From contig NZ_JAGGKI010000001.1 of the NCBI RefSeq assembly GCF_017873605.1, positions 496,001 through 560,000 of the forward strand: a stretch of DNA of 64,000 nucleotides, read 5' to 3'. How positions within the stretch are numbered: position 1 is the stretch's first letter; each line of letters starts with the position of its first letter. The position numbers were made by a program, and so were the translations under genes. This DNA comes from Paenibacillus lactis. Its GTDB lineage: Bacteria > Bacillota > Bacilli > Paenibacillales > Paenibacillaceae. The notes under the pieces were generated by a model. That model had not been told where the DNA came from. It ran no database searches and saw only the letters and a list, made by a program, of their open reading frames with translations. Below, piece by piece: positions 40,993 to 49,983 of the stretch.

Positions 40993-43116
40993 CTAATCCG
41001 GTATGTTTCCTGACCGTGTTCCTACCTCATAAGAAGGAAGCACATGATCATACATGAGATGCAGCGTCATCCCCGTCGCCGCATGATCGAGGTTATGACA
41101 GTGGTCCATCCACATGCCCGGGTTATCCGCGATAAAGCCGACCTCATACGATTCACCCGGCATGACGTTTAACGTATCGGTCAGCCACGGCGTGGCCACC
41201 TTCTTGCCGTTCTTCTTCAGCACCGTCATATGATGCCCGTGCAGATGCATCGGATGCTCGCCCAAGCTTCGATTCACGAACGTCGTTTTGACCCTGTCGC
41301 CCTCTTTGACGACGAAGGTTGGAACCCGGGGATACACCTCCCCGTTGATCGTCCATAGGAAATTAATCTGGCCGTTGTAAAATCCCATTCGGTTGCCGAG
41401 AATCATATGGAATTCCCGATCGAATTTGTCCTCTGCCGTAACCTCATTCATGACGGGCTTCCCGTAATCAGACGGGTCAAACTCAGCAGATTCAGCCTGA
41501 AAGACCGGTCTCTCTGGACGGCTCCCGGCATAAAACACGGTTCCCGGGTTGCCCTCGTTCCTTCTATTGACGAGTTTAAAGAAGACCGGACGATCCGGCA
41601 TCGTGAAGACCACGTCGTATCGGCCCCCCGCCCCGAGCCGAAAAGCCGTTTGGTCGGACAAGGGCTTGGGGTCTTGAATCCGCATGCCGTCGATACTGGT
41701 GATTCGGAATTCGGTTCCTTGAAGCAGGAATTTTTCCGAATAGTTATATGCGTTGATGATCCGCAGCTTCACGGTATCCCCCGGCTTCACCTGCTTCCAC
41801 TGGAACTCGTCTTGGTTTCCAAATGCTTTCCGACGGCCTTGGTCGGTCTCCCATTGATGGTTAATCAAGGTTATCTCTTCATCATAACTTTCCGTTTCCT
41901 GTTTCGGCTCGACGATCAGGGTGCCGAACAGCCCTCTCACGACTTGCTCCGCCGCTTGCTGATGCGAGTGAAACCAGTAGGTTCCTTCCTGATTGGCCCG
42001 AAACTTGTAAGTGAATGATTGCCCGGGTTTAACGACATTTTGTGTCATCCCCGGCACGCCGTCCATCGCATTCGGCACGTTATAGCCATGCCAATGAATG
42101 GTGACTCCGCGATCGATATCTTGATTGACGAGCTTCACTTCAATCATTTCGCCTTGCTTCACTCTGAGCTCGGGAGCGATCTCTCCATTATATGTCCAGG
42201 CATCGATGACTGCCCCGGAAGCGAGTGTCACCTTCTTCTGCTGTGCCACCAGCTCAAATGTCCGATCGGCGGGCTCCGAAATATCCCCGGTGAGCGACGC
42301 TACTTCGACTTGGCTGGGATCGACCGAAGCCGACGCATGATGAGCTTGATGCTGCTGATGATTGGAGCTTCCCGACATAAGCGTAGGGGCGCCGCCTCCC
42401 TCGTCAATCCAGTCGTGATTCATCATGTCGGAGGCTTCCGGCAGCTTGGAGACCTGGACTCCGACCAGTACGTTGGCAACCAGAAGGGTTATAGCCACCA
42501 TGGCCGTGAGCAGACCTGCCGATACAAAGCTTATAAGCCTGGCACCAAGCCCGCGCCGAAGTGGTTTCCCCTGCTTCAACTTCGAGTATCTTCTATTTGC
42601 AAAAATCGCCGGCACAAGCAATAGAAGCGCAACCACCAAGTAGCGGGAGCCGATCTGAGATAGGCTTGGAAGAACCGGCTGGACAAAGAACGTACTGAGC
42701 GCGGAGATGCCGGATACGAGCGCAGCCGCTAAAAAGGATATTGATATGGAAGGCTGGGCCACTGCTTCCAGTGCTGCTGGCGTCGGCGGTTCTCCGCCGG
42801 CATTGCGTAAGCTTTTCAACCGGGGGAGAATCGCTCCAGCGATATACAACTGAGGAATCAATGTCAACGGGATGAGCATTTTGACCGTCCCCTCTACAAA
42901 CAACCAGCCGTCCTTGATGAGTTGGAGGGTGATTACTCCGTACCAGGCAGCGCTCAGTACAAAAGCAATGCCTGCCACCCAGAGCAAGAATGTGCTCTTA
43001 TTATTCAGGCTTCGACTTGACTTGGAGTAGGGAAGGCCTGCTGCCGCAATGGCGGCGATTCCCCACAACAGGGTCATAACGACCGTAATGATGATGCTGA
43101 ATATGGTTTCGAACAT
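40993..43116 (-). CDS. Membrane-anchored multicopper oxidase
   Basis: The 707-residue protein has about six membrane helices in the first 230 residues, then a His-rich linker (SNHQQHQAHHASA), then three cupredoxin domains. Copper ligands are visible: HWHG near residue 337, HSHQ near 385, HPMHLHGHH near 626 and HCHNLDHAATGM near 672, including the Cys and axial Met of the type-1 site. Start 43116 follows AAAGGAG by eight bases; an upstream in-frame ATG lacks this. Multicopper oxidases oxidise metals such as Cu(I) or Mn(II), or phenols, at the cell surface. The long membrane domain is unusual for a bacterial laccase. It is divergent from an OmpR-type two-component system. Confidence 0.9.
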   Translation of the reverse strand: MFETIFSIIITVVMTLLWGIAAIAAAGLPYSKSSRSLNNKSTFLLWVAGIAFVLSAAWYGVITLQLIKDGWLFVEGTVKMLIPLTLIPQLYIAGAILPRLKSLRNAGGEPPTPAALEAVAQPSISISFLAAALVSGISALSTFFVQPVLPSLSQIGSRYLVVALLLLVPAIFANRRYSKLKQGKPLRRGLGARLISFVSAGLLTAMVAITLLVANVLVGVQVSKLPEASDMMNHDWIDEGGGAPTLMSGSSNHQQHQAHHASASVDPSQVEVASLTGDISEPADRTFELVAQQKKVTLASGAVIDAWTYNGEIAPELRVKQGEMIEVKLVNQDIDRGVTIHWHGYNVPNAMDGVPGMTQNVVKPGQSFTYKFRANQEGTYWFHSHQQAAEQVVRGLFGTLIVEPKQETESYDEEITLINHQWETDQGRRKAFGNQDEFQWKQVKPGDTVKLRIINAYNYSEKFLLQGTEFRITSIDGMRIQDPKPLSDQTAFRLGAGGRYDVVFTMPDRPVFFKLVNRRNEGNPGTVFYAGSRPERPVFQAESAEFDPSDYGKPVMNEVTAEDKFDREFHMILGNRMGFYNGQINFLWTINGEVYPRVPTFVVKEGDRVKTTFVNRSLGEHPMHLHGHHMTVLKKNGKKVATPWLTDTLNVMPGESYEVGFIADNPGMWMDHCHNLDHAATGMTLHLMYDHVLPSYEVGTRSGNIPD

Positions 43117-43335
43117 GCTGTTCACTCCTTTTAACCGGGGCTTCGTAAGCCTCACGCCCGGTATCCTTTTCTTGATGGTTGACCTGTAGCATTTGTCCCC
43201 ATCTGCCAAACGTTATCTTTGATGACCATATTACTAGCGAAATGTTGCGAACTTGTGGTGAAGGTATTTACAGATTGTGAAAGCACCCATATTCTTTAAG
43301 TAGCTATCAAAATGGATAAGTCTGGGAGTGTAGGA

Positions 43336-44034
43336 ATGGGAATCAAATTGCTAATCGTTGAGGATGAAACAAAAATTGCGTCGCTCATGGAATCGTACCT
43401 TCAAGCAGAGGGATATGACGTACTGACCGCGATGGACGGAAAAACCGCCCTGCAGCTGTATGCGCAGCATAAACCGGATATCGTGATCTTGGACTGGATG
43501 CTTCCGCAATTGAACGGGCTGGACACCTGCCGACAGCTTAGACAGTCAGGGTCCCCAGGGATCATCATGGTTACGGCCAAGTCGGAGGAGGCTGACAAAA
43601 TCGTGGGCCTCGAAATGGGCGCGGACGATTATCTGACAAAGCCCTTCAGCTTGAGAGAGCTGTCCGCGCGCATCCGTTCCTTATTGCGGCGCATGAACCA
43701 CACAGGAAATGACGAGGCCGATACTGTGCTTCGAAGAGGGGATCTGACGATTGATGAGAGCAGCCTGCAGGTTTTTATTGGCGGTCAGGAGCTGCATCTC
43801 ACACCGACCGAATTCAAGCTCTTGCACCTGCTGGCGTCAAAGCCCGGGCGGGTGTACAGCCGCATGCAGCTGCTGCGGCATGCCTTCGAGGAGGAATTCA
43901 TCGTCGACGAACGGACGGTAGACTCCCATATTAGCAAGCTGCGGAAGAAGATGGAGAAGGACGGCCGGGCGGCCGATTATATTCAGACGGTCTACGGCTT
44001 CGGCTACCGATTCGGGGCAGAACATGAAAATTAA
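43336..44034 (+). CDS. OmpR-family response regulator
   Basis: A 232-residue regulator with receiver domain (LLIVEDE at the N-terminus, phospho-acceptor D53 in IVILDWMLPQLNG, Lys in DDYLTKPFSLRE) and a C-terminal winged helix (LTPTEFKLLHLLASKPGRVY, VDSHISKLRKKM, YGFGYRF). GGGAG lies upstream of the ATG at 43336. It overlaps the following kinase gene by 11 bases. Its promoter is divergent from the multicopper oxidase, so it probably controls that gene in response to metal or envelope stress (inference). Confidence 0.9.
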   Translation: MGIKLLIVEDETKIASLMESYLQAEGYDVLTAMDGKTALQLYAQHKPDIVILDWMLPQLNGLDTCRQLRQSGSPGIIMVTAKSEEADKIVGLEMGADDYLTKPFSLRELSARIRSLLRRMNHTGNDEADTVLRRGDLTIDESSLQVFIGGQELHLTPTEFKLLHLLASKPGRVYSRMQLLRHAFEEEFIVDERTVDSHISKLRKKMEKDGRAADYIQTVYGFGYRFGAEHEN

Positions 44035-45361
44035 AACCAGGCTGACCCTGTCGATGGGCGGATTGATCGTGTTGATTATGCTCGTCCTGCTTGCCGTCAC
44101 GCATGTGCAGTTTTATATCACCCGCGATTTGGCATATCTGGAGGAGAAGGATGCCTTTGAAGCCTTGAGGATGGAGTTTGAGCAATATTACCGGAGTCAC
44201 GGCAATTCTTGGGAGGACGTAGAAAGCGCAAGCTTTGAATCCGCTGCCCCCTTTGTCGAAATCGTGTTGTCCGCCGAGGAGCAGGCCTTATATCAGCAAG
44301 GAAGTTTAAGCGTAGATAAGCTCCGCGGTGACGGCTACATGCTGGCGCTTGGTCAGGGGGACCAGAGGATCGGCAGACTGTATGTAATGAACGAGCGGCA
44401 GTCCAAAATCTACGAGTTCAAAACCATGTGGTACGGCATGCTGCCGAATATCGGGATTGCTTCGCTGCTGATTACCGGCATTGCCGCGCTGCTGATCATC
44501 CTGTTGTTGTCGTGGCGGCTGACAAGCCCTATACGCAAAATCATTAGCGGGATCGGGGCCATCAAACAAGGCGGCGCACCCATAGTCTTACCCGCGCATC
44601 GGAAGGATGAATTCGGCGCGATTTCCAAGGCCCTTCTTGAGATGAACGATTCGCTCGCGGAGGCGGAGCGCACCCGAAAACAGCTGATGTCTGACGTCGC
44701 CCATGAATTGAAAACCCCGCTGATGATCATCCAAGGGGAATTGGAGCTGGCGCACGAGACGGGCTCTCCCCTCACTGCCGTGAAGCAAGCCTCGATTCTT
44801 GATGAAGTTTTGCGGTTATCGCGATTGGTTCATGAAGTGCTGGATCTGTCCCGGCTTGAAGCCGGCATGACGGAGCTGCACCCGAAAGAGGAGAACCTGG
44901 TTGCGCTGCTGGAGGACTTACTGACGAAAACCCGGTTCATGGCCGAGGACAAAGAAATCCAGCTGTCCTTGCATGCCGAAGAGCCGATGATCCCCGTCTC
45001 GGTGGAGAAATCCCGTATTCTTCAGGCGCTGTACAACATCCTGACGAATGCCGTGTACTATACGAAGACCGGCGGACACATCCGCATTCATGCGGAAACG
45101 GTGCACCTGCCTGACCGGCAGCAGCGCTACGCCCGAATCCGGGTTGAAGACAACGGCACCGGCATCTCCGAGGCGGATCTTCCCCATATCTTCGACCGTT
45201 TCTATCGGGCGGACCATTCCAGGGCTCGTCCCGGCGGCGGAACCGGACTGGGCCTCGCGATTGCGCAGCATAATATCCTTGCTCATCAAGGCTTCATCGA
45301 GGTGGAAAGCGTGGTCGGCGAGGGCTCGGTGTTCACGATCTGCTTGCCGCTTGAGGATTAG
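44024..45361 (+). CDS. Membrane sensor histidine kinase
   Basis: The 445-residue kinase has two membrane helices (residues 5-30 and about 145-170) around a roughly 110-residue extracellular sensor, a HAMP segment (RLTSPIRKIISGIGAIKQGG), a HisKA domain with phospho-His H227 (MSDVAHELKTPLMII) and a HATPase domain (EDNGTGISEADL, GGGTGLGLAI). It overlaps the response-regulator stop and is followed by a terminator at 45383-45412. It forms the pair with the OmpR-type regulator and, with the multicopper oxidase, a probable metal-responsive module. Confidence 0.9.
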   Translation: MKIKTRLTLSMGGLIVLIMLVLLAVTHVQFYITRDLAYLEEKDAFEALRMEFEQYYRSHGNSWEDVESASFESAAPFVEIVLSAEEQALYQQGSLSVDKLRGDGYMLALGQGDQRIGRLYVMNERQSKIYEFKTMWYGMLPNIGIASLLITGIAALLIILLLSWRLTSPIRKIISGIGAIKQGGAPIVLPAHRKDEFGAISKALLEMNDSLAEAERTRKQLMSDVAHELKTPLMIIQGELELAHETGSPLTAVKQASILDEVLRLSRLVHEVLDLSRLEAGMTELHPKEENLVALLEDLLTKTRFMAEDKEIQLSLHAEEPMIPVSVEKSRILQALYNILTNAVYYTKTGGHIRIHAETVHLPDRQQRYARIRVEDNGTGISEADLPHIFDRFYRADHSRARPGGGTGLGLAIAQHNILAHQGFIEVESVVGEGSVFTICLPLED

Positions 45362-45382
45362 GGCCAGAGGGACTTGTATAAC

Positions 45383-45412
45383 AAAGCCGCAGCATCCGTG
45401 CTGCGGCTTTCA
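45383..45412. terminator. Bidirectional terminator
   Basis: Near-perfect stem AAAGCCGCAGCA / TGCTGCGGCTTT with a short loop, between the converging kinase genes. Confidence 0.85.
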
Positions 45413-45426
45413 TAATTATAGGAATA

Positions 45427-48400
45427 TTACTTCGGCTTTGCGAAGAGACGTGCACGGAAGGTTACCTCGGTCCCTTCCCCCAACGTGCTCTTGATAAGCA
45501 GTCCTGTTCCGAAGTGCCGTTTTAAGCGCAGATCCGTATTGATTAGCCCGACTCCTGCGTGCTCTGCCCGCCTTTCCAGGATCCGCTGCAATTGAGCTTC
45601 GTCCATTCCGACGCCATCGTCTTGAACGGTGATCTTGACGTCATCCGCCTGGACCGAGATCCGGATCCGGACCGTTCCCCCGCAGGATCGCTTCATGATT
45701 CCGTGCCTGATCGCATTTTCAACTAAAGGCTGGATCGATAGGAAGGGGATTTTTAATGGCTTGTGGTCATCGATCTCCCAAACAACCTGCAGACGCTCTC
45801 CGAACCGGACCTGTTCAATATATAGATACGATCGGACCATCTTGAGCTCCTCTTCGATGGGAACTAGGCAGTCTGTATCCTGGAACCTGAATCTGCTCCG
45901 CAAAAAATGGCTGAACTCCTCGAGCAAATCCCGCATTTTATCCAAATCAATGCCGCTTAACGCCGTTATGGCATTTAACGCATTGAATAAGAAATGAGGC
46001 TGGATTTGCGCCTGCAGCCATGCCGCCTCCAATCGCAGCTGCTCCCGAACCGTCTGCTTAATCGTTGTCAGCGCCTGAATCCGCGATCTGATCTCCAATG
46101 CTTCCACCGGCTTGGTCACATAATCGTTAGCTCCCGCCATAAAGCCGCTCTGAATATCATTCGGCTGACTTCTTGCCGTAAGGAGCAATATAGGGAGCTC
46201 GGTGAGCGTAAACCGCTCCCGAATCCGCCTTGTCAGCTCATAACCGGACATCTGCGGCATCATGATATCGGTAATGACCAGATCCCATTCCTTCCTATCC
46301 AGGAGAGCCAACGCTTCTTTACCGCTCGTTGCCATCGTAAGGTCGTATTCGCCTGTCGGCAGGATCGCTTCCAGCACTCGAAGATTGACAGGGTCGTCAT
46401 CAACGATTAACAGGTGTGGACGATAACCGCTCATGCCGGATAACGTTGTCGGGCTCGAAGCGGATGGAATGATTTCTTCTAGCTCCAAACCGGTCCGCGC
46501 CGTTTCCCCAATCGGCAAGGGCTGTACGGCCAATGCTTCAAACGATGTATGAACCTCCTCTTTCTCCACGTCCACCCCCGCCAACTCTAACGAAAATGTA
46601 AACTTCGAGCCTCTTCCTAATTCGGAGGACGCCTTTAACGTCCCCCCATGAAGCTCAATAAGCTGCTTGCTTATGCTTAGGCCTAATCCAAAGCCGCCTT
46701 CAATCATCGTTTCGCTGGCGCTTGCCTGCTCATACGGAAGAAATAAGCGCTTCAGCATGTCTTCATCCATGCCGATCCCCGTATCGGCAACGGCGATATA
46801 GGCTTTTCCGTCCTCTGCATATGCCTGAATCGAAATGATGCCTTCGTTCGTGAATTTCACCGCATTATGAAGCAGATTGAACATGACCTGAATGACCCGG
46901 TTCTCATCGGCAATGACGGGAGGGAAGTCTTCAGGAATCTGGTTTACGATTCGAACAGACTTCATATCCGCGTTCCACTGCAGCATATCCATGACGCCGG
47001 TCACAATCGGTTGAATCGATACGACCTTTTTCTGTAAACGCGGATTGCCTTCCCGCAGACTCATTCCATCAATTAAATCATTTAATATGAGCGTCAGGCG
47101 GCGCCCTACAGATAACACCGTTTCAAGCTCTTTAATGCTTCGATTCTGCAGTACATCCCGTTCTCTGCTCAACACCGATTGGGACATGTTAAGGATGCAG
47201 TGGAGCGGATTTTTAAATTCATGCGACGTGTTCGCCAAGAATTGATCCTTCTGATCGTTCACCCTCTGCAGTGTCGCGGCAATCTCCTTCGTATGGGCAT
47301 GCATGCGGAAATAATCCCGAAACCATACGGAGGCCAGGCATCCGATCGAAATGATCAGGTCGAACGGATAGTGGGCGATGCTTAGGCCGCTCTCCCGCCA
47401 GTATAAGGTCCACAGGAAATGGTGAACCAGCGCAAACATCGATAGAAGCTGCAGCAGATGATTTTTGAAATCCTTGAATACCTTTTTAAAGATAGCGGTG
47501 ATCGCAACAACAGTTGCAACACAGCCCAATAAATAATAAGCGGGGAAAAGTTTGATGATCTGATGGGGAGCCAGAAACAACGTAACGGCAGCCGTCCCCA
47601 GAGTCGCTGCGGCATAGGCCGGATATACCCTTCTCCAAAAAGGGAGCTCCCGATGCTCCGTACATTGGAGCAGCGCGTAGCAGCCGATGATCGCCGCGGC
47701 ATTCGTCAGCCGAAAATCCCAATCGCTGCCGATATAGAACAATTGGTGAAACAGCTTCTCATCGCTGCTCAATAAGCTGGGAAGCGTGACGCAGAGCGTC
47801 AGTAAGGAAAAATAAAGCAGCCTTTTCTCCCGGTTCCCCAGTAAGAACAAAATTAGCGCATAGACAGAATGCATAAGAAATATGACCGCTCCCAGCGTCT
47901 GCATCGATACAGAAAGCTTCATTTCCTGTGCTACGGCCTCCTCTGAGCCGAATTTAACCGATCTGGCAATGCCGCCGCTTCGACTATCCACATAATTTGC
48001 CGCCTGAACCACCAGCTCGATGACCCCGTTCTCATCTGCCGTAAAGCTTGTGGAATACGGGAGGTTCTTCGCCGTATATGCTTCCTTCGTCTTCCCCACC
48101 TGACCGGATTTGGCAAGCAGCCGACCGTTTACGTACACTTCCGATGCAGTACGCACGCTGGGCAAGCGAACGCTATAATTCAAATCAGTATCCGGATTTA
48201 CCAAAATACGAAGGCGATAGGACCCGAATCCATACGGCGTCCCCTCTTCACCTTCACGGTGCAAAGCTTCCTCCCATTGCCCCGGGACCTGGAGGAGCTT
48301 TGGCTCCGGACCGCCTGCACCATGCTGCTTGCGTTCTGACAGCCACTCCGAGGGATAAAACTCCCACTCCCCATCAAGCAGCAGAACGCCGCTTTCTTCT

Positions 48401-48543
48401 GCATGCCAATGACGCAGATCCAATTGACCATTCTTAATGGACACCTGCATTTGATGAGGGAGCAACTCCATCCATAACACGCGCAGGCCGGATAAAATGA
48501 CTAATAACAATCCGATGAACAGTATAATATGGCTCTTTTTCAT
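45427..48543 (-). CDS. 7TMR-DISM hybrid sensor kinase with two kinase modules and one receiver
   Basis: The 1038-residue protein has, in order: a membrane helix, an extracellular 7TMR-DISM-type beta domain (about 31-200), seven membrane helices (210-410), HisKA with phospho-His in FLANTSHEFKNPLHCIL (about 437), HATPase (VADTGIGMDEDM), a receiver (LLIVDDDPVN near 711, Asp in LVITDIMMPQMSG), and then a complete second kinase of LytS type (AQIQPHFLFNALNAI near 847, VQDDGVGMDEAQL). The unusual part is the HisKA and LytS-like kinases in one chain. No separate response regulator lies next to it, so it may signal to a distant partner. The ribosome binding site is weak. Confidence 0.87.
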   Translation of the reverse strand: MKKSHIILFIGLLLVILSGLRVLWMELLPHQMQVSIKNGQLDLRHWHAEESGVLLLDGEWEFYPSEWLSERKQHGAGGPEPKLLQVPGQWEEALHREGEEGTPYGFGSYRLRILVNPDTDLNYSVRLPSVRTASEVYVNGRLLAKSGQVGKTKEAYTAKNLPYSTSFTADENGVIELVVQAANYVDSRSGGIARSVKFGSEEAVAQEMKLSVSMQTLGAVIFLMHSVYALILFLLGNREKRLLYFSLLTLCVTLPSLLSSDEKLFHQLFYIGSDWDFRLTNAAAIIGCYALLQCTEHRELPFWRRVYPAYAAATLGTAAVTLFLAPHQIIKLFPAYYLLGCVATVVAITAIFKKVFKDFKNHLLQLLSMFALVHHFLWTLYWRESGLSIAHYPFDLIISIGCLASVWFRDYFRMHAHTKEIAATLQRVNDQKDQFLANTSHEFKNPLHCILNMSQSVLSRERDVLQNRSIKELETVLSVGRRLTLILNDLIDGMSLREGNPRLQKKVVSIQPIVTGVMDMLQWNADMKSVRIVNQIPEDFPPVIADENRVIQVMFNLLHNAVKFTNEGIISIQAYAEDGKAYIAVADTGIGMDEDMLKRLFLPYEQASASETMIEGGFGLGLSISKQLIELHGGTLKASSELGRGSKFTFSLELAGVDVEKEEVHTSFEALAVQPLPIGETARTGLELEEIIPSASSPTTLSGMSGYRPHLLIVDDDPVNLRVLEAILPTGEYDLTMATSGKEALALLDRKEWDLVITDIMMPQMSGYELTRRIRERFTLTELPILLLTARSQPNDIQSGFMAGANDYVTKPVEALEIRSRIQALTTIKQTVREQLRLEAAWLQAQIQPHFLFNALNAITALSGIDLDKMRDLLEEFSHFLRSRFRFQDTDCLVPIEEELKMVRSYLYIEQVRFGERLQVVWEIDDHKPLKIPFLSIQPLVENAIRHGIMKRSCGGTVRIRISVQADDVKITVQDDGVGMDEAQLQRILERRAEHAGVGLINTDLRLKRHFGTGLLIKSTLGEGTEVTFRARLFAKPK

Positions 48544-48609
48544 AAATAACTCGGGGAGTCTTTTGCCAACAAATATCCCTCTCCTAATCCAATCTCTAAT
48601 GCAGACGCG

Positions 48610-49371
48610 TCAATGATCCAAGGGATGGTTATCCGAGAACAAATCCGGATTGTCCTTCAGCATCGCCGTGATGATCTCCGCCACCGCAGCAGCATCACAC
48701 ACCCTTACAACGGCATCGCCAAGCTGCCCCTTGTGCATCGCGCCTTCACGTTCTAGGACCTCGTCGACCTTCCAGAAATGCTCCGACCACGACAGCCCGC
48801 AATGTCTGCGGGAAGGCACAGAAATTTCCGTTCCATCCGGCAATACCGTGTACAGCTGCTCATGGTCATCCGTTAACCTCCCCGGGATGTCCGCCCATTC
48901 CTCAACGCCATGAATAAAGGTGTTGCGCCTTAAATCAACCCCGACTAACAAAATGGTCGCCTTTCGGTCGAGCAGCTTCCCCCAGGCGGAGCCTCTGGCG
49001 CATGGCGTATCAAAGCGATGGTCGTCGCTTGTGAACGCTTCGGATTCCCGGCCCAATGCCGCCACCGAATGCGTGGGATGCAGCGAACGCACCACGCCGG
49101 GCCGCTTGCGAAACAGCTCGGGCAGTATCCCGACGCAGGAAGGCGAACGGTCCACGTAAAACCTCGGATTATCCGCATTGATGTAAGACCAAGTATGGGT
49201 GGGCAATACCAGCAGCCCATCCTTCATATATTCCGACAACGCATCCAACACCGTATCCGCGCCGCCCTCGACCGGCCCCATGCTTTTCATCGATGAATGA
49301 ACCAGCAGCGTCCCCTGGCTGTCTATGCCCAGCTGCTCCAATTGCTCCATTAAGCTTTCTTTCGTGTGCAT
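48610..49371 (-). CDS. AAC(3)-family aminoglycoside N-acetyltransferase-like protein
   Basis: The 253-residue protein matches the Antibiotic_NAT/YokD fold: TLLVHSSMKSMGPVEGGADT at the N-terminus, LLVLPTHTWSY, the HPTHSVAALG block, GSAWGKLLDRKATILLVGVD and a C-terminal SEHFWKVDEVLE. These enzymes transfer acetyl from acetyl-CoA to the 3-amino group of 2-deoxystreptamine aminoglycosides, but many chromosomal homologues such as YokD have no shown resistance role. The gene stands alone. Resistance should not be assumed from the sequence. Confidence 0.85.
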   Translation of the reverse strand: MHTKESLMEQLEQLGIDSQGTLLVHSSMKSMGPVEGGADTVLDALSEYMKDGLLVLPTHTWSYINADNPRFYVDRSPSCVGILPELFRKRPGVVRSLHPTHSVAALGRESEAFTSDDHRFDTPCARGSAWGKLLDRKATILLVGVDLRRNTFIHGVEEWADIPGRLTDDHEQLYTVLPDGTEISVPSRRHCGLSWSEHFWKVDEVLEREGAMHKGQLGDAVVRVCDAAAVAEIITAMLKDNPDLFSDNHPLDH

Positions 49372-49582
49372 ATTCCTTCTCCTCCCGTATGCTTATGAAT
49401 CATAACCTATTGACGTTTCGATCTCTTAGCTGAACGATTCCTATAACAGGAATATAACATCCTTATTTGGGACCAGCCACCTGTCCTTCTTAGCGTTGTT
49501 GTTACACAGGTCATATTTAGAAATTCTTCAGAGACCCATGTTACGCTTAAAATAAAAACAGAAAAGGGCAGTGAGCTTGTAA

Positions 49583-49768
49583 GTGAACAAAAATTACTTC
49601 GAAGAGATGCGCAAATTCAGCCATGACGACGAAATGAGATACAAGCTATTGATCCAGGGAGTCAAGCGGGTACTGCAAGAGCGTAAGCAGGGACGTCGTA
49701 AACTCACGCAGATTCTTGATTCACGTAAAAGAAACAGAAATTTGCAGGCAGGGAAGTGGAGCCGTTAG
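49583..49768 (+). CDS. Short basic helical protein, hypothetical
   Basis: A 61-residue Lys/Arg-rich frame beginning GTG (MNKNYFEEMRKFSHDDEMRY) with no recognised domain. AAAAGGGCAG lies upstream but about 17 bases away, so translation initiation is weakly supported. A terminator on the same strand at 49853-49886 suggests a transcript crosses the frame. It may instead be a non-coding or regulatory transcript. Confidence 0.4.
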   Translation: MNKNYFEEMRKFSHDDEMRYKLLIQGVKRVLQERKQGRRKLTQILDSRKRNRNLQAGKWSR

Positions 49769-49852
49769 CCACACTGAAATTTCAGTCCGATCGCTCTTTG
49801 AATTTCTATCCTGCTCCCCCGGCTCGCCGGAAGCATTCATAGGGAATTTTAT

Positions 49853-49886
49853 AAGAGCCTGTCCAACCCGGAAGGCTCTTTTTTGC
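49853..49886 (+). terminator. Rho-independent terminator
   Basis: Arms AAGAGCC and GGCTCTT around a weakly paired loop, followed by a run of T residues (TTTTTTG). It is the only evidence for a plus-strand transcript in 49.4-49.9 kb. Confidence 0.7.
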
Positions 49887-49983
49887 ATGGCTTAGAGCTA
49901 TGTCCCATCGACTTGCCTGCGCTAACTCCTTCGCGGTTCGCGGCCAACGGCCGAATGGGAAGCGGATCCGTCAAAAGAGTCCT

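Noticed and set aside
48610..49371. Clinically relevant aminoglycoside resistance
   Set aside because: The fold fits AAC(3), but many chromosomal homologues have no shown resistance phenotype, and there is no mobile element around the gene.
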